Shown: one piece after another, positions 52,804 to 60,039 of the stretch
How the letters are laid out: the number at the start of each line of letters is the position of its first letter
How positions within the stretch are numbered: position 1 is the first letter of the stretch
DNA from: Acetatifactor muris
Lineage (GTDB): Bacteria > Bacillota > Clostridia > Lachnospirales > Lachnospiraceae
Length of the DNA stretch: 64,000 bases
Assembly: GCF_024623325.1 (NCBI RefSeq)
Contig: NZ_JANJZD010000009.1
Location: 147,130 to 211,129 of the forward strand
Direction: 5' to 3'
Made by a program: the position numbers and the translations under genes
Notes under the pieces: model-generated
What the model saw: the letters and a program-made list of their open reading frames with translations, nothing else
Database searches by the model: none
What the model was told of the DNA's origin: nothing

Positions 52804-53126
52804 CACAGCACCTGCGCCTCCTGCATCAGCGCCGGGTAGTCCTCCGGCTTCACCGCCGAGAGCTTCGCCGCGCCGAACTTCTGCAACAGTTCCTTCACTT
52901 CCTTTGACTTCCCTTCCTGCGTCTTCTGCGCCATCAGCGCACGGATGCCCTCCAGCGTGGCGGGCTGCTCCTGCTGTGCCTTTTCCGAAACTGACGGCTG
53001 TGCCTTCTGTGTTTTCCTCGTTTCTTTCTCTGCTGTCTTAGTGCCTCCCTCCGCTTTGGCAAGGCCCCGCAGACCTTCCGCAACGATGGAGAAACCTTCT
53101 GCAATCCTTAATAATTCACTTCCCAT
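52803..53126 (-). CDS. Small early phage protein, 107 aa
   Basis: Charged coiled-coil N-terminus (KAEGGTKTAEKETRKTQKAQ) then a helical hairpin (EGIRALMAQKTQEGKSKEVKELLQKFGAAKLSAVKPEDY), a pattern common just upstream of DUF2800 genes, sometimes called rRNA biogenesis-like. Real role unknown. Confidence 0.7.
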   Translation of the reverse strand: MGSELLRIAEGFSIVAEGLRGLAKAEGGTKTAEKETRKTQKAQPSVSEKAQQEQPATLEGIRALMAQKTQEGKSKEVKELLQKFGAAKLSAVKPEDYPALMQEAQVL

Positions 53127-53138
53127 TTACACTGCCTC

Positions 53139-53438
53139 CTACTTGAATATGATTTCTTTTCCCTGCTCCGTGGCATAAGCGATCTCCGCCGCCATCCCTT
53201 CGGTGGCTTCCCCGAACACCCACACCTCGTCACAGCCTTTCAGCAGCTCCATCCCCATAGCGATGCCGAGCCGCCTTTCTTCCTCAATGCCCTCGTTCAA
53301 GAACTGAGGGAATAAAAGGTGCGGCGCAATGGGAAGATGCCCTTCCTCCACCGCCATGCGGCTGTAGGCCGCCGCCTTTCTCACATTCCCTTCCATGTCC
53401 CCGCGGAAGGGGCTGCAGATAAAAACCTTCTTACGCAT
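53139..53438 (-). CDS. DUF4406 (nucleoside deoxyribosyltransferase-like)
   Basis: A 99-aa protein: VFICSPFRGDMEGNVRKAAAYSR, APHLLFPQFLNEG, CDEVWVFGEATEGMAAEI. This is the Rossmann-like nucleotide 2-deoxyribosyltransferase fold in compact form. ATG 53438 overlaps the upstream stop (TGATG). May rework nucleotides during infection. Confidence 0.88.
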   Translation of the reverse strand: MRKKVFICSPFRGDMEGNVRKAAAYSRMAVEEGHLPIAPHLLFPQFLNEGIEEERRLGIAMGMELLKGCDEVWVFGEATEGMAAEIAYATEQGKEIIFK

Positions 53439-53596
53439 CAGCGCCTCCATCCTTTCTTCATTTTCCTGTCATGGGCCGCTTTCGCGGCTTCATAGGCTTC
53501 CACTTCCTTCTCGATCTGCACCAGCTTGGCGGCGAGGCTCTTCGCAACGATGCTGATTGCCTGCAGGATGCCGATAAGCTCCTGTGACTGTTCCAT
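53438..53596 (-). CDS. Small helical protein, 52 aa
   Basis: Starts MEQSQELIGILQAISIVAKS; ATG 53596 is 10 nt after GGAGG. Amphipathic helices with a basic end (HDRKMKKGWRR). Early operon position. No family recognised. Confidence 0.55.
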   Translation of the reverse strand: MEQSQELIGILQAISIVAKSLAAKLVQIEKEVEAYEAAKAAHDRKMKKGWRR

Positions 53597-53650
53597 AGGT
53601 TCCATTCCTCCTTTCCGGGGCGGATAATCTTGTACCCCTTCACTGTCGTA

Positions 53651-53699
53651 ATGACACTTTTTTGAAAATTGGCAATGAAAAATGAAACTTTTTTGAAAA
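53651..53699. promoter_or_regulatory. Pair of 19-bp direct repeats upstream of early genes
   Basis: aatgacacttttttgaaaa (53651-53669) and aatgaaacttttttgaaaa (53681-53699) differ at one base and are exactly 30 bp apart (about three helical turns). They lie between the sigma-like gene and the rest of the early operon. Just beyond, TTCGACA and TGTCGAA face each other (53703-53728). Likely binding sites for a regulator. Confidence 0.55.
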
Positions 53700-53740
53700 C
53701 CGTTCGACAAACGTATCTTTTCCTGTCGAATAAAGGGGAA

Positions 53741-54181
53741 TCACACATCAATTCCCTGTTCCCGGAAGAAATGGCGCAGTTTTTCCATAACCTTATTTTT
53801 GCGGAATGCCAGCGTCCGTCTGTTCTCTCCTTTCGATTTTGCAAACTCACAAATGCTCATTTCCTCCCCAAACACCTTCATGGCAAGCTCCCGCTCTTCC
53901 GGCATAAGGGAATCCATAGCGTCACGGAGGACATTCAGCAGCATCTTCCTTTCCGCCAGTTCCTCCATGCTCTCCGCAAAAAGTTCTGAACGCATATCGT
54001 TCTCTTTCCATTCCTCGTAGGATTCTTCCGTGTACCCGTTTAACTCCATCGCTTCCCTGTTCCTCTGTTCCCTTTTCTTCATCTGCCACCACGGACGGTA
54101 ATATCTCTGGTATTCTTCTTCCGTAACATCCAGTGTGAATTCTTCATTTCCTGACCTGACTGTGATCTTCCTATCAGACAT
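53741..54181 (-). CDS. Sigma-70-like phage regulator
   Basis: A 146-aa protein: N-terminal VRSGNEEFTLDVTEEEYQRYYRPWW, then a region 4-like part (LMPEERELAMKVFGEEMSICEFAKSKGENRRTLAFRKNKVMEKL) with helix-turn-helix. First gene of the right-hand operon. Its start codon directly follows a large hairpin that contains the ribosome site. Confidence 0.8.
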   Translation of the reverse strand: MSDRKITVRSGNEEFTLDVTEEEYQRYYRPWWQMKKREQRNREAMELNGYTEESYEEWKENDMRSELFAESMEELAERKMLLNVLRDAMDSLMPEERELAMKVFGEEMSICEFAKSKGENRRTLAFRKNKVMEKLRHFFREQGIDV

Positions 54182-54225
54182 AAAGCGTTCCTTCCTTTAC
54201 GGCTTCGTAAAGTTAGGAACGCTTT
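54182..54225 (-). promoter_or_regulatory. Hairpin burying the ribosome site of the sigma-like gene
   Basis: In mRNA sense: AAAGCGTTCCT, AA, CTTTACG, AAGC, CGTAAAG, GA, AGGAACGCTTT, then ATG at 54181. Two perfect stems (11 and 7 bp) enclose the AGGAAGGAA ribosome site entirely. Translation should be off unless the stem is opened. Confidence 0.65.
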
Positions 54226-54504
54226 AATTTTAGATGTGGGACTGGCTTTGAAAAATGGACAGAGAATGGCCAGGGAAAGCTATCTAAAAACTACACACAT
54301 TAAAACCCACTAGCTTTACTCCGGCCATTCGTGACTCGACGCAATGCGGTCCCACTCGCTCGGTACTTTTTATTCAGTTTTGCGCCCAATGGAATTACCA
54401 AAATTTTCCATTGATAGAATTATTATGCCCATAAAAGGAATGCTTTAATCCATAAAAGCAAAACAGCAGGATATCCTCCTGCCGTTCTTTTCATCTATGT
54501 ATAT
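54226..54504. other. Right-end non-coding region of the prophage
   Basis: About 280 nt with no convincing gene. It probably contains the early promoter and perhaps the right attachment site, but neither could be recognised with confidence. Confidence 0.4.
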
Positions 54505-54663
54505 TTATTTTTTCTCCTTTGGTTTCCAGTATATCCGTACTACCTCACCGCAGTGCTGGCATTTCAGTTCTATCACAATGACTCCGAAACGTGTCTCCCA
54601 GATATCGCAGACCCGCTTGCCGCACTGCCTGTTCGGACATTTTATTCTCCGGATACCTACCAC
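54505..54663 (-). CDS. Com-like zinc-ribbon peptide, 52 aa
   Basis: From GTG 54663 the frame reads VGIRRIKCPNRQCGKRVCDI and later LKCQHCGEVVRIYWKP, two CxxC-type knuckles like Mu Com proteins. GGAGAGGAG lies directly upstream. Com-type proteins act as translational activators or DNA-binding factors in phages. Probably the rightmost prophage gene. Confidence 0.6.
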   Translation of the reverse strand: MVGIRRIKCPNRQCGKRVCDIWETRFGVIVIELKCQHCGEVVRIYWKPKEKK

Positions 54664-54747
54664 CTCCTCTCCTGCAAAATGCAAAGGCGCCTATTGGAAT
54701 CTCCCAATAAACGCCTCCCCTTCAAATCCTCATCATCATTATTTTTC

Positions 54748-55020
54748 TTACGCCCTCGCATCAAACCCGCCCTGCACTTCCATCCCGGCAATGCCGGAAT
54801 TTATCTCCTGCCTTGCCGCATGGTACGCATCATAATAGGCAGCCTTCAAAGCGCCATGCACTTCCGTCTCCCCCTTCGACTCCTTCTCATGCCAGCCCAC
54901 GCCTGCGGTGTATGTAAGGATTTCGTCACCGTTTTCATCATACACATGGACTCCGCCGCCGGACTGGAACTCGGCTTCATACGGCTCGCCAAACAGGATG
55001 CACAGCCACCTCCTGTCCAC
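54748..55020 (-). CDS. Unknown 90-aa protein
   Basis: Likely GTG 55020 start after AAAGGGA. Acidic protein with GGGVHVYDENGDEILTYTAGVGW (beta hairpin) and a helical end (AAYYDAYHAARQEI). No family recognised. Belongs either to the prophage end or to the downstream tail of the 55-60 kb gene array. Confidence 0.55.
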   Translation of the reverse strand: MDRRWLCILFGEPYEAEFQSGGGVHVYDENGDEILTYTAGVGWHEKESKGETEVHGALKAAYYDAYHAARQEINSGIAGMEVQGGFDARA

Positions 55021-55057
55021 CGATTCCCTTTTATCACTTGTGCATTATTTGTTTTCA

Positions 55058-56269
55058 TCACTTATTTGTCACGCTGTACCAACTGGAACCTATCGTGTCC
55101 TTGATCCATTCGCTGTCCTGTGCATAAACGATGGACTGCTTCGTGTCAATCAGCCTGCCCGACTGGAAGAGTATGCTGAGATTCATATCTGCCACATTGT
55201 TCCAGCCCTTCCCGGAAATCTCTGAAATCATCCCGCATATCCACTGCTTTACCTGCGCCTTGTAATCACACGGAACCGTGCCTGACTTATCCACTGCTGT
55301 CCTGACCAGTTCCTTTATGTCCTCTCCGTCCTTTGTATAATAAGTTCCGCCCCTCTCATCCAGTTCATTCAGTTTCAGCCCGATATATTCATACACCTGC
55401 TGGAATGCCTGAAACTTCAACTTGGAATCCGCAGAAACCTGCGAACTGTTGCACCCGTCCTGCGTAGAGCAGGTGAGGATATGCTTATACAGGTTCTTCC
55501 CATTGCTCCCCTGATTGAGCGCCTGTTCCATTGGCTGCTTAAGCGAATCGTCCACGCCATCGACTGAAATATAATAACTGTATGGATCAACCGTAAAAGA
55601 GCAGGTGTCCGGAATCCCTGCAGTGTCAATCCCCGCGCCCGACAGGATATTGGATATCTGCCTGTTTATAGTCTGGCGTTTAAACATGATCCTGTCATTA
55701 TCCTTCACATCCCCGTATATCTCAATTCCCCTGAAAAGGGAATCCTGATAACTTACGCCGTTTATCTTTCCGTCCTTATACATCTGCATTTCATAGTTAT
55801 AGGCAATCCGGCGCTCTGTTTCTGTCAGATTCGCTTCATAATACTGTGAGCCTTTGTCATAATATTTCCCGTAGATATATTCTTCTGGGTTGGAATGCGT
55901 CTTTGCCTCTGCCGCCAGTTTTGAATATTTATCCGTCAGTGCCGCCCGGAATGCTTCGGAACTGTCCGTGTATGTAACAGCATTGACATCAATCTCACTA
56001 CCCGCATTTTCCAATGCCGCGCGATTGCTTTCCCTGGCATCATCTATATATTTCTGCAGGTCAATCGTGCTATCTACGCTTGTGTTCCGCGTCCTGCCCG
56101 ATATGCTTTTCTTCATGGACAGTTCCTGCGCCTCGCTACTTATGGTGACGGTATCCCTCCTGCCGGACTGCATATTCTTATTAGTTTTTGTGTTCTGTAC
56201 CTTTCTGCCAAACATAATGTCAAGCAGTGTCTGATTCCGCCTAATTTGATTATTAAGAAAAATATTCAT
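55058..56269 (-). CDS. 403-aa signal-less protein, possibly DUF4885-like
   Basis: N-terminus MNIFLNNQIRRNQTLLDIMFG, then RRDTVTISSEAQELS, a D-x-V-x-I-S-x-E-A motif also seen in FlgM and other flagellar export-related proteins. Middle part (YIYGKYYDKGSQYYEANLTE, AYNYEMQMYKDGKINGVSY) looks DUF4885-like, from memory. No signal peptide or membrane segment. Last member of the array controlled, by position, by the LytTR system upstream. Confidence 0.65.
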   Translation of the reverse strand: MNIFLNNQIRRNQTLLDIMFGRKVQNTKTNKNMQSGRRDTVTISSEAQELSMKKSISGRTRNTSVDSTIDLQKYIDDARESNRAALENAGSEIDVNAVTYTDSSEAFRAALTDKYSKLAAEAKTHSNPEEYIYGKYYDKGSQYYEANLTETERRIAYNYEMQMYKDGKINGVSYQDSLFRGIEIYGDVKDNDRIMFKRQTINRQISNILSGAGIDTAGIPDTCSFTVDPYSYYISVDGVDDSLKQPMEQALNQGSNGKNLYKHILTCSTQDGCNSSQVSADSKLKFQAFQQVYEYIGLKLNELDERGGTYYTKDGEDIKELVRTAVDKSGTVPCDYKAQVKQWICGMISEISGKGWNNVADMNLSILFQSGRLIDTKQSIVYAQDSEWIKDTIGSSWYSVTNK

Positions 56270-56403
56270 TTATACTTTCTCCACTCCTTTTACTCCCCGC
56301 CATCCACCAAAGCCGCCCCTGCTCCCCGATTTGCCAATCTGCCGGAAAACAGGGATGCCTGCTTATCCTCTGTGGGGCATTGGTGTTAATCTATCATAAT
56401 CCT

Positions 56404-56736
56404 TTATAAGCAGCCTTCCAGTTTTACCAAAAACAACTGATAAAATGCTCTCTCCTTCACCTGCTGTCTCTGCACCTCAATGCTTTTTACGCTGTCCGGG
56501 GAAAGCGGATGGTCTAAATCATAAAGTGCCTGTTCCGTTGCCCTGATTGCTGACTGCACTGTGCTTCCGAGGATATCGTTTGTCCCGCCGATGCCGTTCA
56601 TCCAGTTCTCAGCGCGCTGCACCATCATCTGTGATAAATGTGTCAGCATACCGTTCCCAGACATATCCACCTTTTTCGTACTGTCAGTGTAACTTGTTAC
56701 ATAACTGCTGTAATTGCTTGTAATCTCCATTGCCAT
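56404..56736 (-). CDS. Array protein 1 (110 aa)
   Basis: Starts MAMEITSNYSSYVTSYTDST, nearly the same opening as the 57636-58355 gene, but then continues with an unrelated helical domain (MLTHLSQMMVQRAENWMNGI, SIEVQRQQVKERAFYQLFL). ATG 56736 follows AGGAGG. Preceded by copy 1 of the two-hairpin element. Function unknown. Confidence 0.7.
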   Translation of the reverse strand: MAMEITSNYSSYVTSYTDSTKKVDMSGNGMLTHLSQMMVQRAENWMNGIGGTNDILGSTVQSAIRATEQALYDLDHPLSPDSVKSIEVQRQQVKERAFYQLFLVKLEGCL

Positions 56737-56769
56737 AATTTTGTCCTCCTAAAAATTTTTATTTTGAAT

Positions 56770-56825
56770 GGCGGCTCCTCTGTCATTCGGAGCCGCCCAT
56801 GCCCCCTTATGGTAAGTCCGGGCAT
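56770..56825 (-). repeat. Two-hairpin leader element, copy 1
   Basis: In mRNA sense: TGCCC...GGGCA stem, then GGCGGCTCC-GAATGACAGA-GGAGCCGCC (9-bp perfect stem). Ends about 20 nt before the ribosome site of the 56736 gene. Confidence 0.75.
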
Positions 56826-56836
56826 AATGCCCTTTA

Positions 56837-57499
56837 TCAGCCAAGCAGAGAAGCACTGCCCGCAACAGTTTCCATCATAACATTGGCATCATATGCATCA
56901 GCCACTTTTGCCATCTGCCTCTCACTGCTCCATGACTGCGACAGTCTGCTTTTCTCCAGTTCCATCTTTGCAATCTTTTCATTCAACATTTCCTGCTGCT
57001 GTTTTTTTGCCTGCGCCCTCTTTTCCAGATATTCCTCCAGAAGCTCCTTCTGCCTGTCTTTCTTTTCACTCGTCTTCTTATAAAAACTGTCCTGAGAACG
57101 CGCGTAAAATTCCGAATCATTATTAACTGACCATCCATCAGCCCTATAGTCTTTAGCTGTAGCTCCTACTGTAATTACCAAAGAACAATCCGGGGCCGGA
57201 GCAACAGAACCCGTCATATCACGCCTAATCACAGATAACATCTGTTCCCTGTACTTTGGATCATCTTTCATATTCTTAAATGCTTCTTCTGATATGTTAA
57301 CAGCCACATTTGCTATTGTTCTATCCCTTGGTATCCTCTCAAGTTCGGCATAAAATTCTTTTTTGAATGCCGCCATTTCCTCTGCTTCCGATAATTCCCG
57401 CATACCGCTTGTTTCTTCTGTGTTGTTTACACTCTTTGAACTTTTCGTTACCGTCACATTGTTCTGATAATAATTCTGTCCTACTCCATTTATGCTCAT
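56837..57499 (-). CDS. Array protein 2, DUF6033-like (220 aa)
   Basis: Starts MSINGVGQNYYQNNVTV; ATG 57499 is 9 nt after GGAGG. Paralogue of 59323-59997: shared AFKxMKDDPxYREQML, SEFYARSxxSFYKKTSEKKDRQKELLEEYLEKR and C-terminus YDANVMMET...GSASLLG. A long charged coiled coil fills residues about 145-195. No signal peptide. I believe this matches DUF6033, not checked. Confidence 0.75.
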   Translation of the reverse strand: MSINGVGQNYYQNNVTVTKSSKSVNNTEETSGMRELSEAEEMAAFKKEFYAELERIPRDRTIANVAVNISEEAFKNMKDDPKYREQMLSVIRRDMTGSVAPAPDCSLVITVGATAKDYRADGWSVNNDSEFYARSQDSFYKKTSEKKDRQKELLEEYLEKRAQAKKQQQEMLNEKIAKMELEKSRLSQSWSSERQMAKVADAYDANVMMETVAGSASLLG

Positions 57500-57528
57500 T
57501 TCCAATATCCTCCAATTATTTTAATATC

Positions 57529-57583
57529 ACGGCTCTTCTGTCGTTCAGAGCCGTCCATGCCCTCTCGCAATAAGTCCGGGCAT
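57529..57583 (-). repeat. Two-hairpin leader element, copy 2
   Basis: Stem changed on both sides relative to copy 1 (ACGGCTCT / AGAGCCGT), loop GAACGACAGA kept, upstream TGCCC/GGGCA stem kept. Located before the 57499 gene. Confidence 0.75.
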
Positions 57584-57635
57584 TCCGCAGGGGCAAAGGT
57601 TTCTGCGCCTCTGCGGAATAGGGTGTAAAGATTAT

Positions 57636-58355
57636 TTACGCCTTTATATCAAAACCTGCTCCCGTAGATACTGATGTACCAGAAATTGCAGCTATAAGGT
57701 TCTGCGTAACGCTTTTTACATCGGTATCTGTAGCCGTTACCGTGAACGTATCTGCTCCTCTGTCTTCTATCAACTTTTCCATCTGCTCCTTCTTCTCTGC
57801 CCTTTTTTCCGCCTGTCTCTTAGTCGCCTTTTCTTCTAAAATTTTTCTTTCCTCTCGCTTTTTCTCTAATCTTTCTTTTTGCTTCTTTTCCGTATTCAGT
57901 GTAGTTGAATTTTGTTTTGAACCACTTGTTCTTGTCATACCACCACAAGTAACGGAAGCATTCCCATCGGCATCTATTACAGTTGTAACACCATGTATCA
58001 CTGCATTATCAGCTTTGGCTTGTGCAAACATTCTATTTTGTCCTGGAACTGCACCAGTTAAATTAAACTCTACTTTCTTAGCAAATTCTGGATCATTTGC
58101 CATTTTCTTTAAACATTCGCTGGAAAGATTTATTACCACTTTATTTTCATTTCCGCTCATAAGACCACTACCTGTATTAAAAGTAATGTTAGGGAACTTC
58201 TTGCACAATTTCTCGTAATATGCCTGCACCTTATCCTTGCTGTTTGTTGATGTGTTTGTCTTTACCTCCGATGCCGCCTTGCTGTCTGTCTTCTTCGTAG
58301 TGTCGGTGTAGCTTGCTACGTAACTACTGTAATTGTTTGTAATCTCCATTGCCAT
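57636..58355 (-). CDS. Array protein 3 (239 aa)
   Basis: Starts MAMEITNNYSSYVASYTDTT; ATG 58355 follows AGGAGG by 9 nt, so the longer frame into the leader element was rejected. Middle part INLSSECLKKMANDPEFAKK; a Lys/Glu/Arg coiled coil (about 155-200); C-terminus DVKSVTQNLIAAISG...GAGFDIKA shared with the 58494 gene. Cytoplasmic or non-classically exported. Confidence 0.75.
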   Translation of the reverse strand: MAMEITNNYSSYVASYTDTTKKTDSKAASEVKTNTSTNSKDKVQAYYEKLCKKFPNITFNTGSGLMSGNENKVVINLSSECLKKMANDPEFAKKVEFNLTGAVPGQNRMFAQAKADNAVIHGVTTVIDADGNASVTCGGMTRTSGSKQNSTTLNTEKKQKERLEKKREERKILEEKATKRQAEKRAEKKEQMEKLIEDRGADTFTVTATDTDVKSVTQNLIAAISGTSVSTGAGFDIKA

Positions 58356-58385
58356 AATAATCATCCTCCTTAAAAAATTTTGAAT

Positions 58386-58440
58386 GGCGACCCCTCTGTC
58401 ATTCGGAGCCGCCCATGCCCCCTTATGGTAAGTCCGGGCA
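58386..58440 (-). repeat. Two-hairpin leader element, copy 3
   Basis: Stem GGCGGCTCC / GGGGTCGCC keeps pairing through G-U wobbles; loop GAATGACAGA identical to copy 1. Before the 58355 gene. Confidence 0.75.
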
Positions 58441-58493
58441 TTCCGCAGGGGCAAGGGTTTATGCGCCTCTGCGGAATCGGATGTAAGGATTAT

Positions 58494-59225
58494 TTACGCC
58501 TTTATATCAAAACCTGCTCCTGCGGGCGTAGACATACCCAAAGATGCTGCTATAACTTTCTGCGTAACAGCTTTTATATCCGTGCCTGTGGCGCTTACGG
58601 TATATCCGTCTGTATCTGCCGCTGCTTCATTCGCCGCTTTCCTTTCTGCCCGTCTTTCCGCGGCCTTTTCTTCCTCTGCCTTTTTCTCCTCCCGCCTTTT
58701 AGCCGCTTTTTCTTCCTGCTCTTTCTTTTCTTTTGCTTTCCTCTCAGCGTTCTCTCTGGCTATTTTCCCATCCGGATCGTTTGTACTGCCGCTCATCATG
58801 GAGATATTACCATTATCATCTATCTTATAAGTGGCATAGGTCACTACAGGACTACCCGGTGCCATTTTCACAGAGTTACAAAGCGATTTAACGCTATCGG
58901 GAATAGCCGCCAGATTTTCCTCCAAATATTTAGCTTTCTCCGGGTCATTCATACACTTCTTTAAGAATGCTCCCGATACAGATACTGTTGTCGGAACACC
59001 CTGCATTGAGGTAGTCCCCGTATTCATATAGCTGTACTTGCCCTGCAAATATTTGGAATAATCATTCACATTGCTATAACCCGTCTTGATCTGCTCCGTT
59101 TTGGTTCCGCCGGTTGGAGTTTTCAGCTCCACCGTACTTGTTTTTACACTTTCCTCTGCCTTTTTTGCGGAATTTGTGTACCCCGCATAAGTGTTTGTGT
59201 AATCCGTTACTCCTGAAATTGCCAT
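58494..59225 (-). CDS. Array protein 4 (243 aa)
   Basis: Starts MAISGVTDYTNTYAGYTNSA; ATG 59225 follows AGGAGG. Contains VSGAFLKKCMNDPEKAKYLE (same pattern as its paralogue), an extreme Glu/Lys/Arg/Ala coiled coil (about 155-205), and the shared C-terminus DIKAVTQKVIAASLG...GAGFDIKA. No signal peptide. Confidence 0.75.
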   Translation of the reverse strand: MAISGVTDYTNTYAGYTNSAKKAEESVKTSTVELKTPTGGTKTEQIKTGYSNVNDYSKYLQGKYSYMNTGTTSMQGVPTTVSVSGAFLKKCMNDPEKAKYLEENLAAIPDSVKSLCNSVKMAPGSPVVTYATYKIDDNGNISMMSGSTNDPDGKIARENAERKAKEKKEQEEKAAKRREEKKAEEEKAAERRAERKAANEAAADTDGYTVSATGTDIKAVTQKVIAASLGMSTPAGAGFDIKA

Positions 59226-59255
59226 AATAATCATCCTCCTTAAAAATTTTTGAAT

Positions 59256-59311
59256 GGTGGCCCTTCTGTCATTCGGAGCCGCCCATGCCCCCTTATGGTA
59301 AGTCCGGGCAT
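59256..59311 (-). repeat. Two-hairpin leader element, copy 4
   Basis: Same TGCCC...GGGCA stem and GAATGACAGA loop; the second stem is weakened by two mismatches (GGCGGCTCC / AGGGCCACC). Before the 59225 gene. Confidence 0.7.
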
Positions 59312-59322
59312 AATGCCCTTCA

Positions 59323-59997
59323 TCAGCCAAGCAGGGAAGCACTGCCCGTGGCAGTTTCCGTCATAACATTGGCGTCATAAGTATTTGCCGCTTCTGCCAT
59401 CTGCCTCTCACTGCTCCATGACTGCGACAGCCTGCTTCTCTCCTGCTCCGCCTTTGCAATCTTTTCATTCAATATTTCCTGCTGCTGTTTTTTCGTCTGC
59501 GCCCTCTTTTCCAGATATTCCTCCAGAATCTCCTTCTGCCTGTCTTTCTTTTCACTTGTCTTCTTAAAAAAACTGTTCCCAGAACGGGCATAAAATTCCG
59601 AATCATAACCGACAGGCCACGAATCGCCCCGATATTCTTTTATTGTTGCGCCAACTGTAAACACTCCAGAACAGTTTCTTGGCGCCAGCGAACTCCCCAA
59701 ATCCCTTTTGAGCAATGAAAGGATTTTTTCCCTGTATTCCGGGTCATCTTTCATAGCCTTAAACCCTGCTTCTGAAATATTGATAGCAACATTGTTTAAT
59801 GTCTTATGTATTGTTATCTTGGAAAGGTCTTCATAGAATTCCTTCTTGAATAATTCCATTTCTTCCGCTTCCGATAATTCCTTTGTCTCGCCTGTTTTCT
59901 CCAATGCAAATTTCTCCGTGCCATTCACATTTTTTGTGTTTTTCGTTGTTGCCACATTGTTCTGATAATAATTCTGTCCTACTCCGCTGATTGCCAT
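59323..59997 (-). CDS. Array protein 5, DUF6033-like (224 aa)
   Basis: Starts MAISGVGQNYYQNNVATTKN after GGAGG. Close paralogue of 56837-57499 throughout, including AFKAMKDDPxYREKIL-type core, SFFKKTSEKKDRQKEIL and C-terminus YDANVMTETATGSASLLG. First effector-like gene after the histidine kinase, 42 nt downstream of its stop. Confidence 0.75.
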   Translation of the reverse strand: MAISGVGQNYYQNNVATTKNTKNVNGTEKFALEKTGETKELSEAEEMELFKKEFYEDLSKITIHKTLNNVAINISEAGFKAMKDDPEYREKILSLLKRDLGSSLAPRNCSGVFTVGATIKEYRGDSWPVGYDSEFYARSGNSFFKKTSEKKDRQKEILEEYLEKRAQTKKQQQEILNEKIAKAEQERSRLSQSWSSERQMAEAANTYDANVMTETATGSASLLG

Positions 59998-60039
59998 TTT
60001 CTAATCCTCCATTTTTTGTTTTCAGTTAAAAGCATCCTG

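Larger units (their letters stand above)
12151..54663. mobile_element. Siphovirus-like prophage, about 42.5 kb
   Basis: A continuous set of phage modules on the minus strand: replication (about 44-54 kb), DNA methylation, packaging (about 30.2-32.3 kb), head, tail, lysis and a large serine recombinase at the left end. The left limit is set at the recombinase stop and the right limit at the Com-like zinc-ribbon gene. Neither att site was identified, so ends are uncertain by several hundred bases. All essential structural classes are present, which makes it potentially inducible. No CI-type repressor gene is seen. Confidence 0.85.

Noticed and set aside
57636..59342. N-terminal extensions of array genes containing ARTYHKGAWAAPNDR
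   Set aside because: This peptide is the translation of the repeated two-hairpin leader; good ribosome sites lie downstream of it, next to the chosen ATGs.
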